23,539 nt of DNA from an uncultured Oscillospiraceae bacterium (GCA_900555435.1 USLH01000012.1:1-23539), one strand, 5' to 3'. Shown: positions 1 to 7,288, counted from the first letter of the stretch. Numbers and translations: made by a program. The notes: generated by a model from the sequence alone, not told the origin.

Positions 1-487
1 TCAGTATGTAATGTCCTTTATAAAAATGCCGCACATCACTCCAGGTAAAGATCTGATCTTTCGGAAAACCGGTCTGACGCATGACCCGCTTGTGTTTTGC
101 CCCTTCCTTCTCATATACATAATTTGCCAGAAGCATATCAAGTGCCACACTTCCCCCTGCAATCTCCCTAAGCTTTGCAAGAATCGCCTGATAAGCGTTC
201 CAGTCTACCCAGTCATCACTGTCCACTACCTTAAAATATAAACCGGTTGCATTGCGGATTCCCGCATTCACAGCTTCTCCATGTCCCCCGTTCTCCTGAT
301 GAATTGCTTTTACAATCGTTGGATATTTTTCGGCATATTCATCTGCAATCGCAGCGGTATCATCCTTTGATCCGTCATCCACAATCAGAATCTCCACATC
401 TTCCCCTCCCGGAAGAATCGATTCAATGCAGTGACGCATATAATCCTGTGAATTGTAACACGGTATTGTAAATGTTAATAATTTCAT
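1..487 (-). CDS. Family 2 glycosyltransferase, partial (N-terminal part)
   Basis: The reading frame starts at an ATG at 487 and stays open to the left edge, giving about 162 residues of the N-terminus. It begins MKLLTFTIPCYNSQDYM, has the nucleotide-binding strand VEILIVDDGSKDDT around residues 34-47, then HQENGGHGEAVNAGI and the DXD-like VDSDDW near residues 92-97. These are the hallmarks of the GT-A fold of family 2 glycosyltransferases, which move a sugar from a nucleotide donor onto a polysaccharide, lipid or protein. The acceptor cannot be told. A modest AAGGG ribosome site lies about 8 bases before the ATG and a good promoter lies upstream. The gene is AT-richer than most of the window, which could mean separate ancestry. 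The family is clear; the exact role is open because the acceptor-binding C-terminus is missing. Confidence 0.9.
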   Translation of the reverse strand, partial: MKLLTFTIPCYNSQDYMRHCIESILPGGEDVEILIVDDGSKDDTAAIADEYAEKYPTIVKAIHQENGGHGEAVNAGIRNATGLYFKVVDSDDWVDWNAYQAILAKLREIAGGSVALDMLLANYVYEKEGAKHKRVMRQTGFPKDQIFTWSDVRHFYKGHYIL

Positions 488-534
488 ATGTTTTCCCTTC
501 GTACAAACCTGCTGAAAAAATAATTGATAGACCT

Positions 535-563
535 ATTATAAATGAGAATTTATAAACAGTCGA
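535..563 (-). promoter_or_regulatory. Sigma-A-type promoter of the glycosyltransferase
   Basis: On the minus strand there is a -35 TCGACT (558-563), a 17-base spacer and a perfect -10 TATAAT (535-540). Transcription would begin near 528, about 40 bases before the ATG. The surroundings are very AT-rich (15 of 60 bases G/C in 541-600). Confidence 0.65.
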
Positions 564-686
564 GAGATATTATCTTAACATTTGCTTAATCTTTTTCCAT
601 TGTTATTTTTGTTCATAATTTATTTACAAATCTCTCATAAACTCCACACACCGGCGTCATAATTGCAAACTATACTTTAGTCATAC

Positions 687-713
687 CTAAGAAATAAACT
701 TTTTCTTTTTCAT
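687..713 (-). other. Orphan start region with an 8-codon ORF, in the 488-812 gap
   Basis: The 325-base gap between the glycosyltransferase and mutY holds the promoter at 535-563, the terminator at 779-810 and this site. On the minus strand a GCGAGGA ribosome site precedes ATG and reads MKKKKFIS then TAG. Directly upstream is a hairpin (717-738) with a 9-bp stem including one G-U pair in minus-strand RNA. On the plus strand the same hairpin runs into a T tract after TCCTCCC. It could be a leader peptide or the leftover start of a deleted exported-protein gene, since a Lys-rich beginning resembles a signal peptide. I cannot show that it is expressed. Confidence 0.25.
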
Positions 714-778
714 AATCCTCGCACCGCAAGGCGCGAGGTCCTCCCTTTTTTAGAGATTAATTTTTTCTCATAACACAT

Positions 779-810
779 AAAAAGAGCTGTCCTGTCCGGA
801 CAGCTCTTTT
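779..810 (-). terminator. Intrinsic terminator after mutY, likely bidirectional
   Basis: A perfect inverted repeat has arms GAGCTGTCC and GGACAGCTC and the 5-base loop TGTCC. It is extended by flanking AAAA and TTTT, so a U tract follows in either direction. It starts 3 bases beyond the mutY stop codon. Confidence 0.9.
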
Positions 811-812
811 GC

Positions 813-1931
813 TTACTCTTTGATTTCCATCTTAATGGCATTCCAATACGCGGAAAAAGCACTGGGAACTGCATAGTTTTCCACTGCTTTCTGTGCCTCA
901 GTAAATAAAATATTTTCTTTTGGTGCCGTAGTTTCTTCTACGAGAACCACATAGGCATGCATATGCCACTCCACATGGGAGAAAATATGCTTTGCTTCCG
1001 GCAAAGGGGAAAGGGTCTCATACTCGATCCCCCGTTCTTTTAAAAGTGCCCCCTGCTCTTTGAAAGAGAGCCTTCCCTCTTCTCCGGGAAACTCCCAAAG
1101 CCCGCCCAGCAGCCCCTTCGGGCGCTTCTGCAGGATCACCCCGTTCGGGCAGACCAGCAAAAAGATCGTCCGCTCCTCGATACGACGGGGCTTCTTCGGC
1201 GCTTTTACCGGGAAGGCAGTCGGGTTCCCGCCCTGATACCCCCGGCAAAGGGCGTTCAAGGGACACTCCCCGCACCGCGGCGCTCCCCCGGGGCCGCAGA
1301 GAGTCGCCCCCAGCTCCATCACCGCCTGATTGTACGTTCCCGGCTCCTCCGGCGGCATGACAGACAAAAGCAGCTCCCGATAGCTCTTTCTTACGCCGGC
1401 GTTCATCCCGTCCGCTTCCGAAGCAAGGAGTCTTGAAAACACCCGGATCCCGTTCCCGTCCACCGCCGGCACCCGGATCCCGTAAGCGATGGATGCCACG
1501 GCTCCCGCCGTATACTCCCCGAACCCCGGCAGGGATAAAAGGGCTTCATAAGAAGCGGGCAGCTCCCCGCCGAATTGCTCCATCACCTGCCGGGCGGCTT
1601 TTTGGAGATTCCGTGCCCGGCTGTAATATCCAAGCCCCTCCCAGCATTTCAAGAGCCGCTCCTCCTCCGCCCGGGCCAGAGCCGGAAGATCGGGGAACGC
1701 CTCCAAAAACCGGGCGTAGTAAGGCTTCACTGCTTCCACCCGGGTCTGCTGCAGCATCACTTCCGAAATCCACACCCGATAGGCGGTCGCCTTATGCCGC
1801 CACGGAAGATCCCGTGCGTTTTCCCGATACCAGGAAAGAAGGGGATCGGACGCCTGACGAACCAGCGCCTGCGCCTCGTCCCCGCTCATGGATAAGAGCA
1901 GCCGCTCCTCCAAAGTCTTTTTCTGAACCAT
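813..1931 (-). CDS. mutY: A/G-specific adenine glycosylase MutY
   Basis: This 372-residue protein is a base-excision repair enzyme that removes adenine mispaired with 8-oxoguanine. The catalytic Glu57 lies in SEVMLQQT, the helix-hairpin-helix LPGFGEYTAGAV is at 134-145, and the catalytic Asp158 is in AVDGN. The Fe-S loop has Cys212, 220, 223 and 229, spaced C-X7-C-X2-C-X5-C, one residue longer in the first gap than in E. coli MutY (X6). From about residue 255 a Nudix-like 8-oxoG recognition domain follows (GLLGGLWEFPGEE). Length is normal for the family. The start is 13 bases after the AraC-type gene, whose TAA stop adjoins the AGGGG ribosome site, so the two are probably co-transcribed. The last 90 or so codons are clearly AT-richer than the rest. 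Confidence 0.96.
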   Translation of the reverse strand: MVQKKTLEERLLLSMSGDEAQALVRQASDPLLSWYRENARDLPWRHKATAYRVWISEVMLQQTRVEAVKPYYARFLEAFPDLPALARAEEERLLKCWEGLGYYSRARNLQKAARQVMEQFGGELPASYEALLSLPGFGEYTAGAVASIAYGIRVPAVDGNGIRVFSRLLASEADGMNAGVRKSYRELLLSVMPPEEPGTYNQAVMELGATLCGPGGAPRCGECPLNALCRGYQGGNPTAFPVKAPKKPRRIEERTIFLLVCPNGVILQKRPKGLLGGLWEFPGEEGRLSFKEQGALLKERGIEYETLSPLPEAKHIFSHVEWHMHAYVVLVEETTAPKENILFTEAQKAVENYAVPSAFSAYWNAIKMEIKE

Positions 1932-1944
1932 ATGGGCAGCCCCT

Positions 1945-2748
1945 TTACAGCTTCCGGAAGTCCGACGGCGAATAGCCGGTGGACGCCTTGAACCGCTTGG
2001 AAAAGTGATAAAGATCCCGGAAGCCGGTCTCCTCTGCGATCTGCGCCACGGATTCGTCGGTGGACTTCAGAAGCCGCTTTGCCTGATTGAGACGGGCCTC
2101 GTTGACGTATTTTAATGGCGAGGTGCCAAAGTATTTCTTAAAAAAGCTGATGAAATAATTGGGGTGGAAGTGGACCACCGCCGCCAGCTCCTCCAGCGTG
2201 ATCTCCTCCTTCAGATGGGAAGAGATGTACCCGGTGAGCCGGGTCAGCTTATCCACGGGAAGGGTCTCGGAAAAGCCCACGTTTTCCCCTGCGTCGGTGA
2301 GGAATTCCGCCAGCAGCTCCAGAAGCGCCGCTTTTACCCGAAGCTGCGAAAAAGCGGAAGGGTGCTCCGTCCCCTCAATCAGCTCCTCATAGAATGCCTT
2401 CACCCGTTCCGGATGGGAAGCCCGGACGCAGAGCGGCGTTTTCAAAGCATCGAATAGCCGGATCCCGCCGCTGACGGCAGTAAAATGGCACCAGTATTTG
2501 ACGTAGCAGTTCTCATTGACGGAACGGTAGCTTTGAAGCGTCCCCGCCGGCATCAGAAGGAACTCCCCTGGCTGCGGATGGTAAACGGCGCCATTGATCG
2601 AAAACTCTCCTTCGCCGTTTTGTATAAAATGTAATTTATTATACTCAGGGGTATAATTTGTTTCTGCCCAATCCGGCCAGCAATGGGTCAGCTGAGCCTG
2701 TAAAACCGCAACAGAGCAATCCTCTAAAAACTGTTCCAGATACTGCAC
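1945..2748 (-). CDS. AraC-family transcriptional regulator
   Basis: About 267 residues from a GTG start. The N-terminal part is a cupin-like sensing domain (HFIQNGEGEFSINGAVYHPQPG). The C-terminal 100 residues carry two helix-turn-helix motifs: LEELAAVVHFHPNYFISFFKK, then VAQIAEETGF with FSKRFKASTGYSPSDFRK, the usual AraC signature. An ATG 17 codons further upstream (2799) also opens the frame, but it lies inside the -10 box of the apparent promoter and has no ribosome site. GTG at 2748 has AGGGGG seven bases upstream, so I chose it. The gene is divergent from the fucosidase pair, a layout typical of a local activator. A role as a sugar-responsive regulator of those genes is inferred, and the ligand is unknown. 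Confidence 0.9.
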   Translation of the reverse strand: MQYLEQFLEDCSVAVLQAQLTHCWPDWAETNYTPEYNKLHFIQNGEGEFSINGAVYHPQPGEFLLMPAGTLQSYRSVNENCYVKYWCHFTAVSGGIRLFDALKTPLCVRASHPERVKAFYEELIEGTEHPSAFSQLRVKAALLELLAEFLTDAGENVGFSETLPVDKLTRLTGYISSHLKEEITLEELAAVVHFHPNYFISFFKKYFGTSPLKYVNEARLNQAKRLLKSTDESVAQIAEETGFRDLYHFSKRFKASTGYSPSDFRKL

Positions 2749-2797
2749 TCGATTGCCCCCTAACTTTGGATAAAAGAACCTTAATTTTCCCCATTTC

Positions 2798-2826
2798 ATT
2801 ATACAGCAAAAAGCGTAAAATGAAAA
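2798..2826 (-). promoter_or_regulatory. Promoter of the AraC-type gene and mutY
   Basis: On the minus strand: -35 TTTTCA (2821-2826), 17-base spacer, -10 TATAAT (2798-2803). Transcription would start near 2791, about 43 bases before the GTG start. On the plus strand only a weak -10-like TAAAAT (2816-2821) without a recognisable -35 is seen ahead of the fucosidases, which would fit activator-dependent expression. Confidence 0.6.
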
Positions 2827-2853
2827 GTATCAACCGATATGGGAGGTTTTTTC

Positions 2854-4158
2854 ATGAACGAGATCATCAAAGCCCGCACCGAGCGCACCAAATGGTTTTT
2901 ACACGACCGGTTCGGGATGTTTATCCACTGGGGACTTTATTCCATCCCCGCCCGGGGCGAATGGGTCCGCAACGCCGAGCAGATGCCCGAGGATAAATAT
3001 CTGCGTTATTATGAGGAATTCAACCCCGTAAACTACGATCCCAAGGCCTGGGCAAAAGCGGCAAAAGAAGCCGGCATGAAATACGCCGTCCTCACCGCCA
3101 AACACCACGACGGCTTCTGCCTCTTTGACTCGAAGCTCACCGACTTCAAATCCACCAACACCAAATGCGGCAGGGATTTAGTCCGGGAATTTTTAGACGC
3201 CTTCCGTGCCGAAGGGATCAAAGTGGGACTTTACTACTCCCTTCTTGACTGGCACCACCCTGACTACCCTCACTCCACCGACCGGATCCACCCCATGAGG
3301 GGGAACCCCGACTACCCCGATGAGGGCCGGGACTTCAGCCGCTACATTGAATACTTCCACGGCCAGGTCCGGGAGCTGCTGACCGATTACGGCAAGCTTG
3401 ACATCATGTGGTACGACTTCTCCTACGACGATATGACCGGCGAGAAGTGGGAAGCCACCAAGCTTGTGAAGATGGTGCGGGAGCTGCAGCCGTGGATTAT
3501 CCTGGACAACCGTCTGGAAGCCGGCGGCTCCACCTTCGGAAGCATCGCCAGCGACGACCCCTCCTACTATTCCGGCGACTTTGCCTCCCCGGAGCAGATG
3601 ATCCCTCCCCAGGGGCTTACCGACTCCCACGGAAACTCCATCCCCTGGGAGTCCTGCATGACCCTGAACGACCACTGGGGCTACTGCTCTACCGACCATA
3701 AGTATAAATCCCCCCGTCTGGTTCTCCGCAACCTGGTGGAATGCGTCAGCAAAAACGGAAACATGCTCTTGAATGTCGGCCCCAACGCCAAAGGCGAGAT
3801 CCCCAGGGAATCCCTGGACATCCTCAAAGAAGTCGGCGTATGGATGAAGGAGAACAGCGACTCCATCTACGGCTGCGGCATTTCGGAGTTCCCGAAGCCC
3901 GAATGGGGACGCCTGACCCAAAAGGGGAACAAGCTTTACGCCCACGTTTTTGAAGAGTGTACCAACGCCTACGCTTTGAACATCGACCCCGACCGGATCG
4001 AAAGCGTCCGGCTGGTCTCCGACGGCTCCGAAATGTTCGCCGACCGCCCGTGGAACGCCAAAGCCTTCCCCGACATCACCTTCTTCCGCTTCGGGAAGGA
4101 CTCCTTCCCTCTGCCCGACGAAATGGACACCGTAGTGGAGTTTACTTTAAAAGACTGA
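2854..4158 (+). CDS. GH29 alpha-L-fucosidase, copy 1
   Basis: A 434-residue glycoside hydrolase of family 29, which releases terminal alpha-linked L-fucose with retention. It shows GMFIHWGLYSIPARGEW (21-37), the substrate-pocket motif AKHHDGFCLF (82-91), the nucleophile Asp188 in LDIMWYDFSY, WESCMTLNDHWGY (265-277) and LLNVGPNAKGEIP (305-317). There is no signal peptide, so it probably acts in the cytosol on imported fucosylated oligosaccharides. No transporter is in view. An ATG at 2839 is in frame, but its first codons contain the ribosome site GGGAGG, so the start at 2854 is preferred; copy 2 starts the same way. The protein is short for GH29, with only a small C-terminal beta region and no carbohydrate-binding module. 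Family is certain; linkage preference cannot be read. Confidence 0.96.
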   Translation: MNEIIKARTERTKWFLHDRFGMFIHWGLYSIPARGEWVRNAEQMPEDKYLRYYEEFNPVNYDPKAWAKAAKEAGMKYAVLTAKHHDGFCLFDSKLTDFKSTNTKCGRDLVREFLDAFRAEGIKVGLYYSLLDWHHPDYPHSTDRIHPMRGNPDYPDEGRDFSRYIEYFHGQVRELLTDYGKLDIMWYDFSYDDMTGEKWEATKLVKMVRELQPWIILDNRLEAGGSTFGSIASDDPSYYSGDFASPEQMIPPQGLTDSHGNSIPWESCMTLNDHWGYCSTDHKYKSPRLVLRNLVECVSKNGNMLLNVGPNAKGEIPRESLDILKEVGVWMKENSDSIYGCGISEFPKPEWGRLTQKGNKLYAHVFEECTNAYALNIDPDRIESVRLVSDGSEMFADRPWNAKAFPDITFFRFGKDSFPLPDEMDTVVEFTLKD

Positions 4159-4173
4159 CCGCAGGAGGTTTTT

Positions 4174-5481
4174 ATGAACGAGATCATCAAAGCCCGTACT
4201 GAACGCACCAAATGGTTCTTGCACGACCGGTTCGGGATGTTCATCCATTGGGGCCTTTATTCCATCCCCGCCCGGGGTGAGTGGGTCCGCAGCGTGGAGC
4301 GAATCCCCGAAGAAGAGTACCTCCCCTTCTTCGATGAATTTGACCCCGTGGACTATGACCCCAAAGCCTGGGCAAAAACCGCAAAAGAGGCCGGCATGAA
4401 ATACGCCGTCCTCACCGCCAAGCACCACGACGGCTTCTGCCTCTTTGATTCGAAGCTCACCGATTTCAAATCCACCAACACCAAATGCGGCAGGGACTTA
4501 GTCCGGGAGTTTTTGGACGCCTTCCGTGCAGAGGGGATCAAAGTCGGGCTTTACTACTCCCTTCTTGACTGGCACCACCCTGACTACCCCCACTTCTCTG
4601 ACCAGAACCACCCCATGCGGGGGAACCCCGATTACCCCGACGAGGGTCGGGACTTCAGCCGGTACGTCGAATACTTCCACGGTCAGGTTCGGGAGCTGCT
4701 GACCAATTACGGCAGGCTTGACATCATGTGGTACGACTTTTCCTACGGCAACATGTCCGGCGAAAAGTGGGAAGCTACAAAGCTGGTCAACATGGTGCGG
4801 GAGCTGCAGCCGTGGATCCTTCTGGACAACCGTCTGGAGGCCAGCGGAGAGAATTTCGGCAGCATCGTCACCGATGACCCTGCCGTCTATTCCGGCGACT
4901 TCGCCTCCCCGGAGCAGGTCATCCCCCCGCAGGGGCTTACCGATATCCACGGCAACTCCATCCCATGGGAATCCTGCATCACCTTGAACGACAACTGGGG
5001 CTACTGCGCCGGGGATCACTGCTACAAATCCTCCCGCATGGTCATCCGGAATCTGGTGGAGTGCGTCAGCAAAAACGGGAATCTGCTCCTAAACGTCGGT
5101 CCCAATGCCAAAGGCGAAATCCCCGAGGAATCGCTGACGATCCTCAAGGACATCGGTGCATGGATGAAGGAGAACAGCGCTTCCATCTACGGCTGCGGCA
5201 TTTCGGAGCTTCCGAAGCCCGAATGGGGACGCTATACCCAGAACGGGAACAAGCTCTACGCCCACGTTTTTGAGGAGTGCGTCAACGCCATCTGCGTCGA
5301 TCTTCCTCCGGAGCGGGTGGCATCCATCCGCCTTCTGAAGGACGGGAGCCAGATCCTTCCCTTCACCTACTGGACAGTCAAAGCCTACCCCAACCGCACC
5401 TTCTTCGCCTTCGGCAAGAATAAAAAGCCCTTCCCCCTGCCCGACGAAACGGATACGGTGGTGGAGCTGACGCTGAAATAA
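4174..5481 (+). CDS. GH29 alpha-L-fucosidase, copy 2 (tandem paralogue)
   Basis: A 435-residue paralogue of the preceding gene, 15 bases downstream with its own GCAGGAGG ribosome site, and clearly in the same operon. The same motifs are kept: HHDGF at 84-88, nucleophile Asp188 in WYDFSY, WESCITLNDNWGY at 265-277. The two proteins align without gaps until a one-residue insertion near 416. Residues 70-140 are identical in both copies, whereas 12 of 21 residues differ across 40-60, and residues 370-418 differ heavily. This uneven pattern fits tandem duplication followed by diversification of surface or pocket loops, with purifying selection or gene conversion in the core. No signal peptide. Probably hydrolyses a different fucosyl linkage than copy 1, which is an inference. 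Confidence 0.96.
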   Translation: MNEIIKARTERTKWFLHDRFGMFIHWGLYSIPARGEWVRSVERIPEEEYLPFFDEFDPVDYDPKAWAKTAKEAGMKYAVLTAKHHDGFCLFDSKLTDFKSTNTKCGRDLVREFLDAFRAEGIKVGLYYSLLDWHHPDYPHFSDQNHPMRGNPDYPDEGRDFSRYVEYFHGQVRELLTNYGRLDIMWYDFSYGNMSGEKWEATKLVNMVRELQPWILLDNRLEASGENFGSIVTDDPAVYSGDFASPEQVIPPQGLTDIHGNSIPWESCITLNDNWGYCAGDHCYKSSRMVIRNLVECVSKNGNLLLNVGPNAKGEIPEESLTILKDIGAWMKENSASIYGCGISELPKPEWGRYTQNGNKLYAHVFEECVNAICVDLPPERVASIRLLKDGSQILPFTYWTVKAYPNRTFFAFGKNKKPFPLPDETDTVVELTLK

Positions 5482-5507
5482 ATAATAAAGATTTCGCTGA
5501 CTGCGGT

Positions 5508-5547
5508 CAGGGTAGAGGGGCGCTGCCCCCCTACCCTGCGATTTTTT
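5508..5547 (+). terminator. Intrinsic terminator of the fucosidase operon
   Basis: Arms CAGGGTA (5508-5514) and TACCCTG (5532-5538) continue inward through a nearly perfect G/C stem around a GCT loop (one mismatch), followed by CGATTTTTT. The T tract is itself the left arm of a second perfect hairpin (CGATTTTTT/AAAAAATCG, 5539-5558). A third small hairpin, CTGAC-TGCG-GTCAG (5497-5510), overlaps the first, so alternative pairings exist. Confidence 0.85.
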
Positions 5548-5590
5548 GAAAAAAATCGAGTAAAACTTTTCTTTTTACACAAATTACAAA

Positions 5591-5622
5591 ACCCGCCCGA
5601 CAGAAACCTCTGTCGGGCGGGT
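5591..5622 (-). terminator. Intrinsic terminator of the TIM-barrel isomerase gene
   Basis: A perfect 13-bp inverted repeat (5591-5603 with 5610-5622, begins ACCCGCCCGACAG) with a 6-base loop. Read on the minus strand it ends in GGGTTTTGTAATTTG, the expected U-rich tail, 13 bases beyond the stop codon at 5636. It could also back up the fucosidase terminator from the other side. Confidence 0.88.
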
Positions 5623-5635
5623 CTTCTTTCTTCTC

Positions 5636-6550
5636 TTACAGGACAAACTGGCGCATATAGTTGCGGCTTAAGAGAATGGACTTCTTCACGTCGTCCAGAT
5701 TCTTCTCGAAGGCTTTGTCCTCGACTTCGATGCAGGTGTATCCGTCATAGCCGATGTCGGTCAGAGCGGAAACGTACTTGCCCCAATCCACATCGCCCAG
5801 TCCGGGGAGCTTGGGGGACATGTACTGCAGAGGGGTGGCCATGATGCCCACTTCTTTGAGCTTATCCGGGAAGATCTTGATGTCCTTATAGTGGACGTGG
5901 AAGATCCGGTCCTTGAACTCGTAAAGGGGCTTGATGTAATCCATCTGCTGCCACACAAAGTGGGAAGGATCGTAGTTCAGGCCGAAGTTCTTGCTGGGAA
6001 TGATCTCAAAAAGCCGCCGCCAGATGGCAGGGGTGGTCATCAGATTCTGACCGCCGGGCCACTCGTCGTTGGAGAACAGCATGGGGCAGTTCTCGATGCC
6101 GATGCGGATGCCGTTTTCTTCTGCGAACTGAACGATGGGCGGCCAGACCTCCTTGAAGATCTCGATGTTCTCGTCCACGTTCTTATGGGGATCCCGGCCG
6201 ACAAAGGTGTTCACCGTAGCGACGCCCAAGAGCTTTGCCGCCTTGATGAGCTTCTTGATGTGGTTGATGTAAACGGCACGTTTCTCCAGATCCGGATCCA
6301 TGGTGTTGGGGTAGTAGGCCAGAGCGGAGATCTCCACGCCCTTCTTGGCGCAGTAGTCCTTGATGTAAGCGGCCTTCGCCTCATCTACCTCGTCCACATT
6401 GATGTGGGTCACGCCGGCATACCGGCGCTCTGCCTTGCCCTTGGGCCAGCAGCAGACTTCCACGCACTCGAAGCCGTTTTCCGATGCAAAGTCGATCATC
6501 TCTTCAAAGGAGAGCTCGCCTAAGATCGCACTGACAAATCCTAATTTCAT
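5636..6550 (-). CDS. Sugar phosphate isomerase/epimerase family TIM-barrel protein
   Basis: A 304-residue protein of the xylose-isomerase-like TIM-barrel superfamily (AP endonuclease 2 fold). Likely divalent-metal ligands are Glu153 in IGIENCP, Asp194 and His197 in NYDPSHFVW, His218/His220 in FHVHYKD and Glu275 in CIEVED. The family interconverts keto sugars or inositol derivatives; the substrate cannot be read from sequence. The start at 6550 has AAAGGA eight bases upstream; in-frame ATGs at 6580 and 6559 lie before or within that site. It has its own strong promoter and an operator-like palindrome upstream, and it converges on the fucosidase operon. A role in sugar catabolism beside fucose release is plausible but unproven. 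Confidence 0.87.
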   Translation of the reverse strand: MKLGFVSAILGELSFEEMIDFASENGFECVEVCCWPKGKAERRYAGVTHINVDEVDEAKAAYIKDYCAKKGVEISALAYYPNTMDPDLEKRAVYINHIKKLIKAAKLLGVATVNTFVGRDPHKNVDENIEIFKEVWPPIVQFAEENGIRIGIENCPMLFSNDEWPGGQNLMTTPAIWRRLFEIIPSKNFGLNYDPSHFVWQQMDYIKPLYEFKDRIFHVHYKDIKIFPDKLKEVGIMATPLQYMSPKLPGLGDVDWGKYVSALTDIGYDGYTCIEVEDKAFEKNLDDVKKSILLSRNYMRQFVL

Positions 6551-6601
6551 ACGATTCATCCTTTCCGTTTGATGGAGCACTTCTGCCCCTCTCTTATCCT
6601 C

Positions 6602-6630
6602 AGTATAGCAAAAAATTCCGGGCTTTGCAA
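6602..6630 (-). promoter_or_regulatory. Sigma-A promoter of the isomerase-like gene
   Basis: On the minus strand: -35 TTGCAA (6625-6630), exactly 17 bases, -10 TATACT (6602-6607). Transcription should begin near 6595, about 45 bases before the ATG at 6550. Confidence 0.8.
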
Positions 6631-6637
6631 GTGTTTT

Positions 6638-6653
6638 CTGTAATCGTTTACAG
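6638..6653. promoter_or_regulatory. cre-like / LacI-family operator
   Basis: CTGTAATCGTTTACAG is a near-palindrome. Its core TGTAATCGTTTACA (6639-6652) fits the catabolite-responsive element consensus TGWAANCGNTNWCA at every defined position, on both strands. It sits 7 bases upstream of the -35 box, centred around -50. It may bind CcpA or a pathway-specific LacI-type regulator; none of these regulators is encoded in the window. Confidence 0.6.
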
Positions 6654-6684
6654 GTATTTTTTCCGCTTTTTGCAGGAAATTTTT

Positions 6685-7254
6685 TCAGAACGTCCGCAGC
6701 TCCTCCGGCAGGCTCTTCATGGCGTCCAGCGTCCGGGTAAGCAGTTCATCCAGCTCCCAGCCCAGCAGCTCCGCTCCCCGGCCGATGACTTCTCTGGAGC
6801 AGCCGGCGGCAAATCCGTTTGCCTTGTATTTTTTCTTTAAGGACTTCAGCTCCATATCGTCCACGCTGCGGGAAGGCCGCATCTGCGCCGCCGCACCGAT
6901 CAGCCCGGTCAGCTCGTCGGTGGCATAGAGCACCTTCTCCATGGTCTGTTCCGGCTTCACGTCCACCGTGATCCCCCAGCCATGACTCATACAGGCATGG
7001 ATGAGCTCCGGATCCAGCTCCAGCTCCTCCATCAGCTTCTGCTCTTTTGTGCAGTGCTCTTCCGGCCACTGCTCAAAGTCCAGGTCGTGGAGCATCCCCA
7101 CGGCTGCCCAGAACTCCTCCCGCTCCGGATCGAACTCTTTTGCAAAATACCGCATCACCCCGGAAACGGTCTTGCCGTGCCGCAGATGGAAGGGGTCGGA
7201 ATTGTATCGGCGGAGGATCTCCTCCGCCTGCTCAACAGTGGGAACATAGCTCAT
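6685..7254 (-). CDS. HD-domain hydrolase
   Basis: A 189-residue protein with the HD-superfamily pattern: His26 (HLRHGKTV), the His56-Asp57 doublet in VGMLHDLDFEQWPEEH, His86/His91 (IHACMSHGWG) and Asp113 (YATDELTGLI). Such proteins are metal-dependent phosphohydrolases acting on nucleotides or related phosphates; this small stand-alone type is usually left uncharacterised. The frame runs upstream to 7317, but that first ATG lies inside the promoter, so the ATG at 7254 (GAGAGG about 12 bases before it) is chosen. It is transcribed from its own promoter and stands between the isomerase-like gene and the peptidase pair, all on the minus strand. Cytosolic. The substrate is unknown. Confidence 0.85.
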   Translation of the reverse strand: MSYVPTVEQAEEILRRYNSDPFHLRHGKTVSGVMRYFAKEFDPEREEFWAAVGMLHDLDFEQWPEEHCTKEQKLMEELELDPELIHACMSHGWGITVDVKPEQTMEKVLYATDELTGLIGAAAQMRPSRSVDDMELKSLKKKYKANGFAAGCSREVIGRGAELLGWELDELLTRTLDAMKSLPEELRTF

Positions 7255-7288
7255 AAATCGGGACTTCCTCTCTTTTTTCGCTGCCCCT

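Noticed and set aside
1433..1975. A 180-codon plus-strand frame
   Set aside because: Antisense to mutY with Pro/Arg-rich composition typical of a GC-rich shadow.
3193..3945. A 250-codon open frame on the minus strand
   Set aside because: It lies antisense to fucosidase copy 1, and a matching shadow is seen opposite copy 2; both mirror the conserved GH29 sequence.
6660..6690. Terminator after the HD-domain gene
   Set aside because: A short TTTCC/GGAAA pairing exists, but there is no T tract in the minus-strand direction, so I do not call it.
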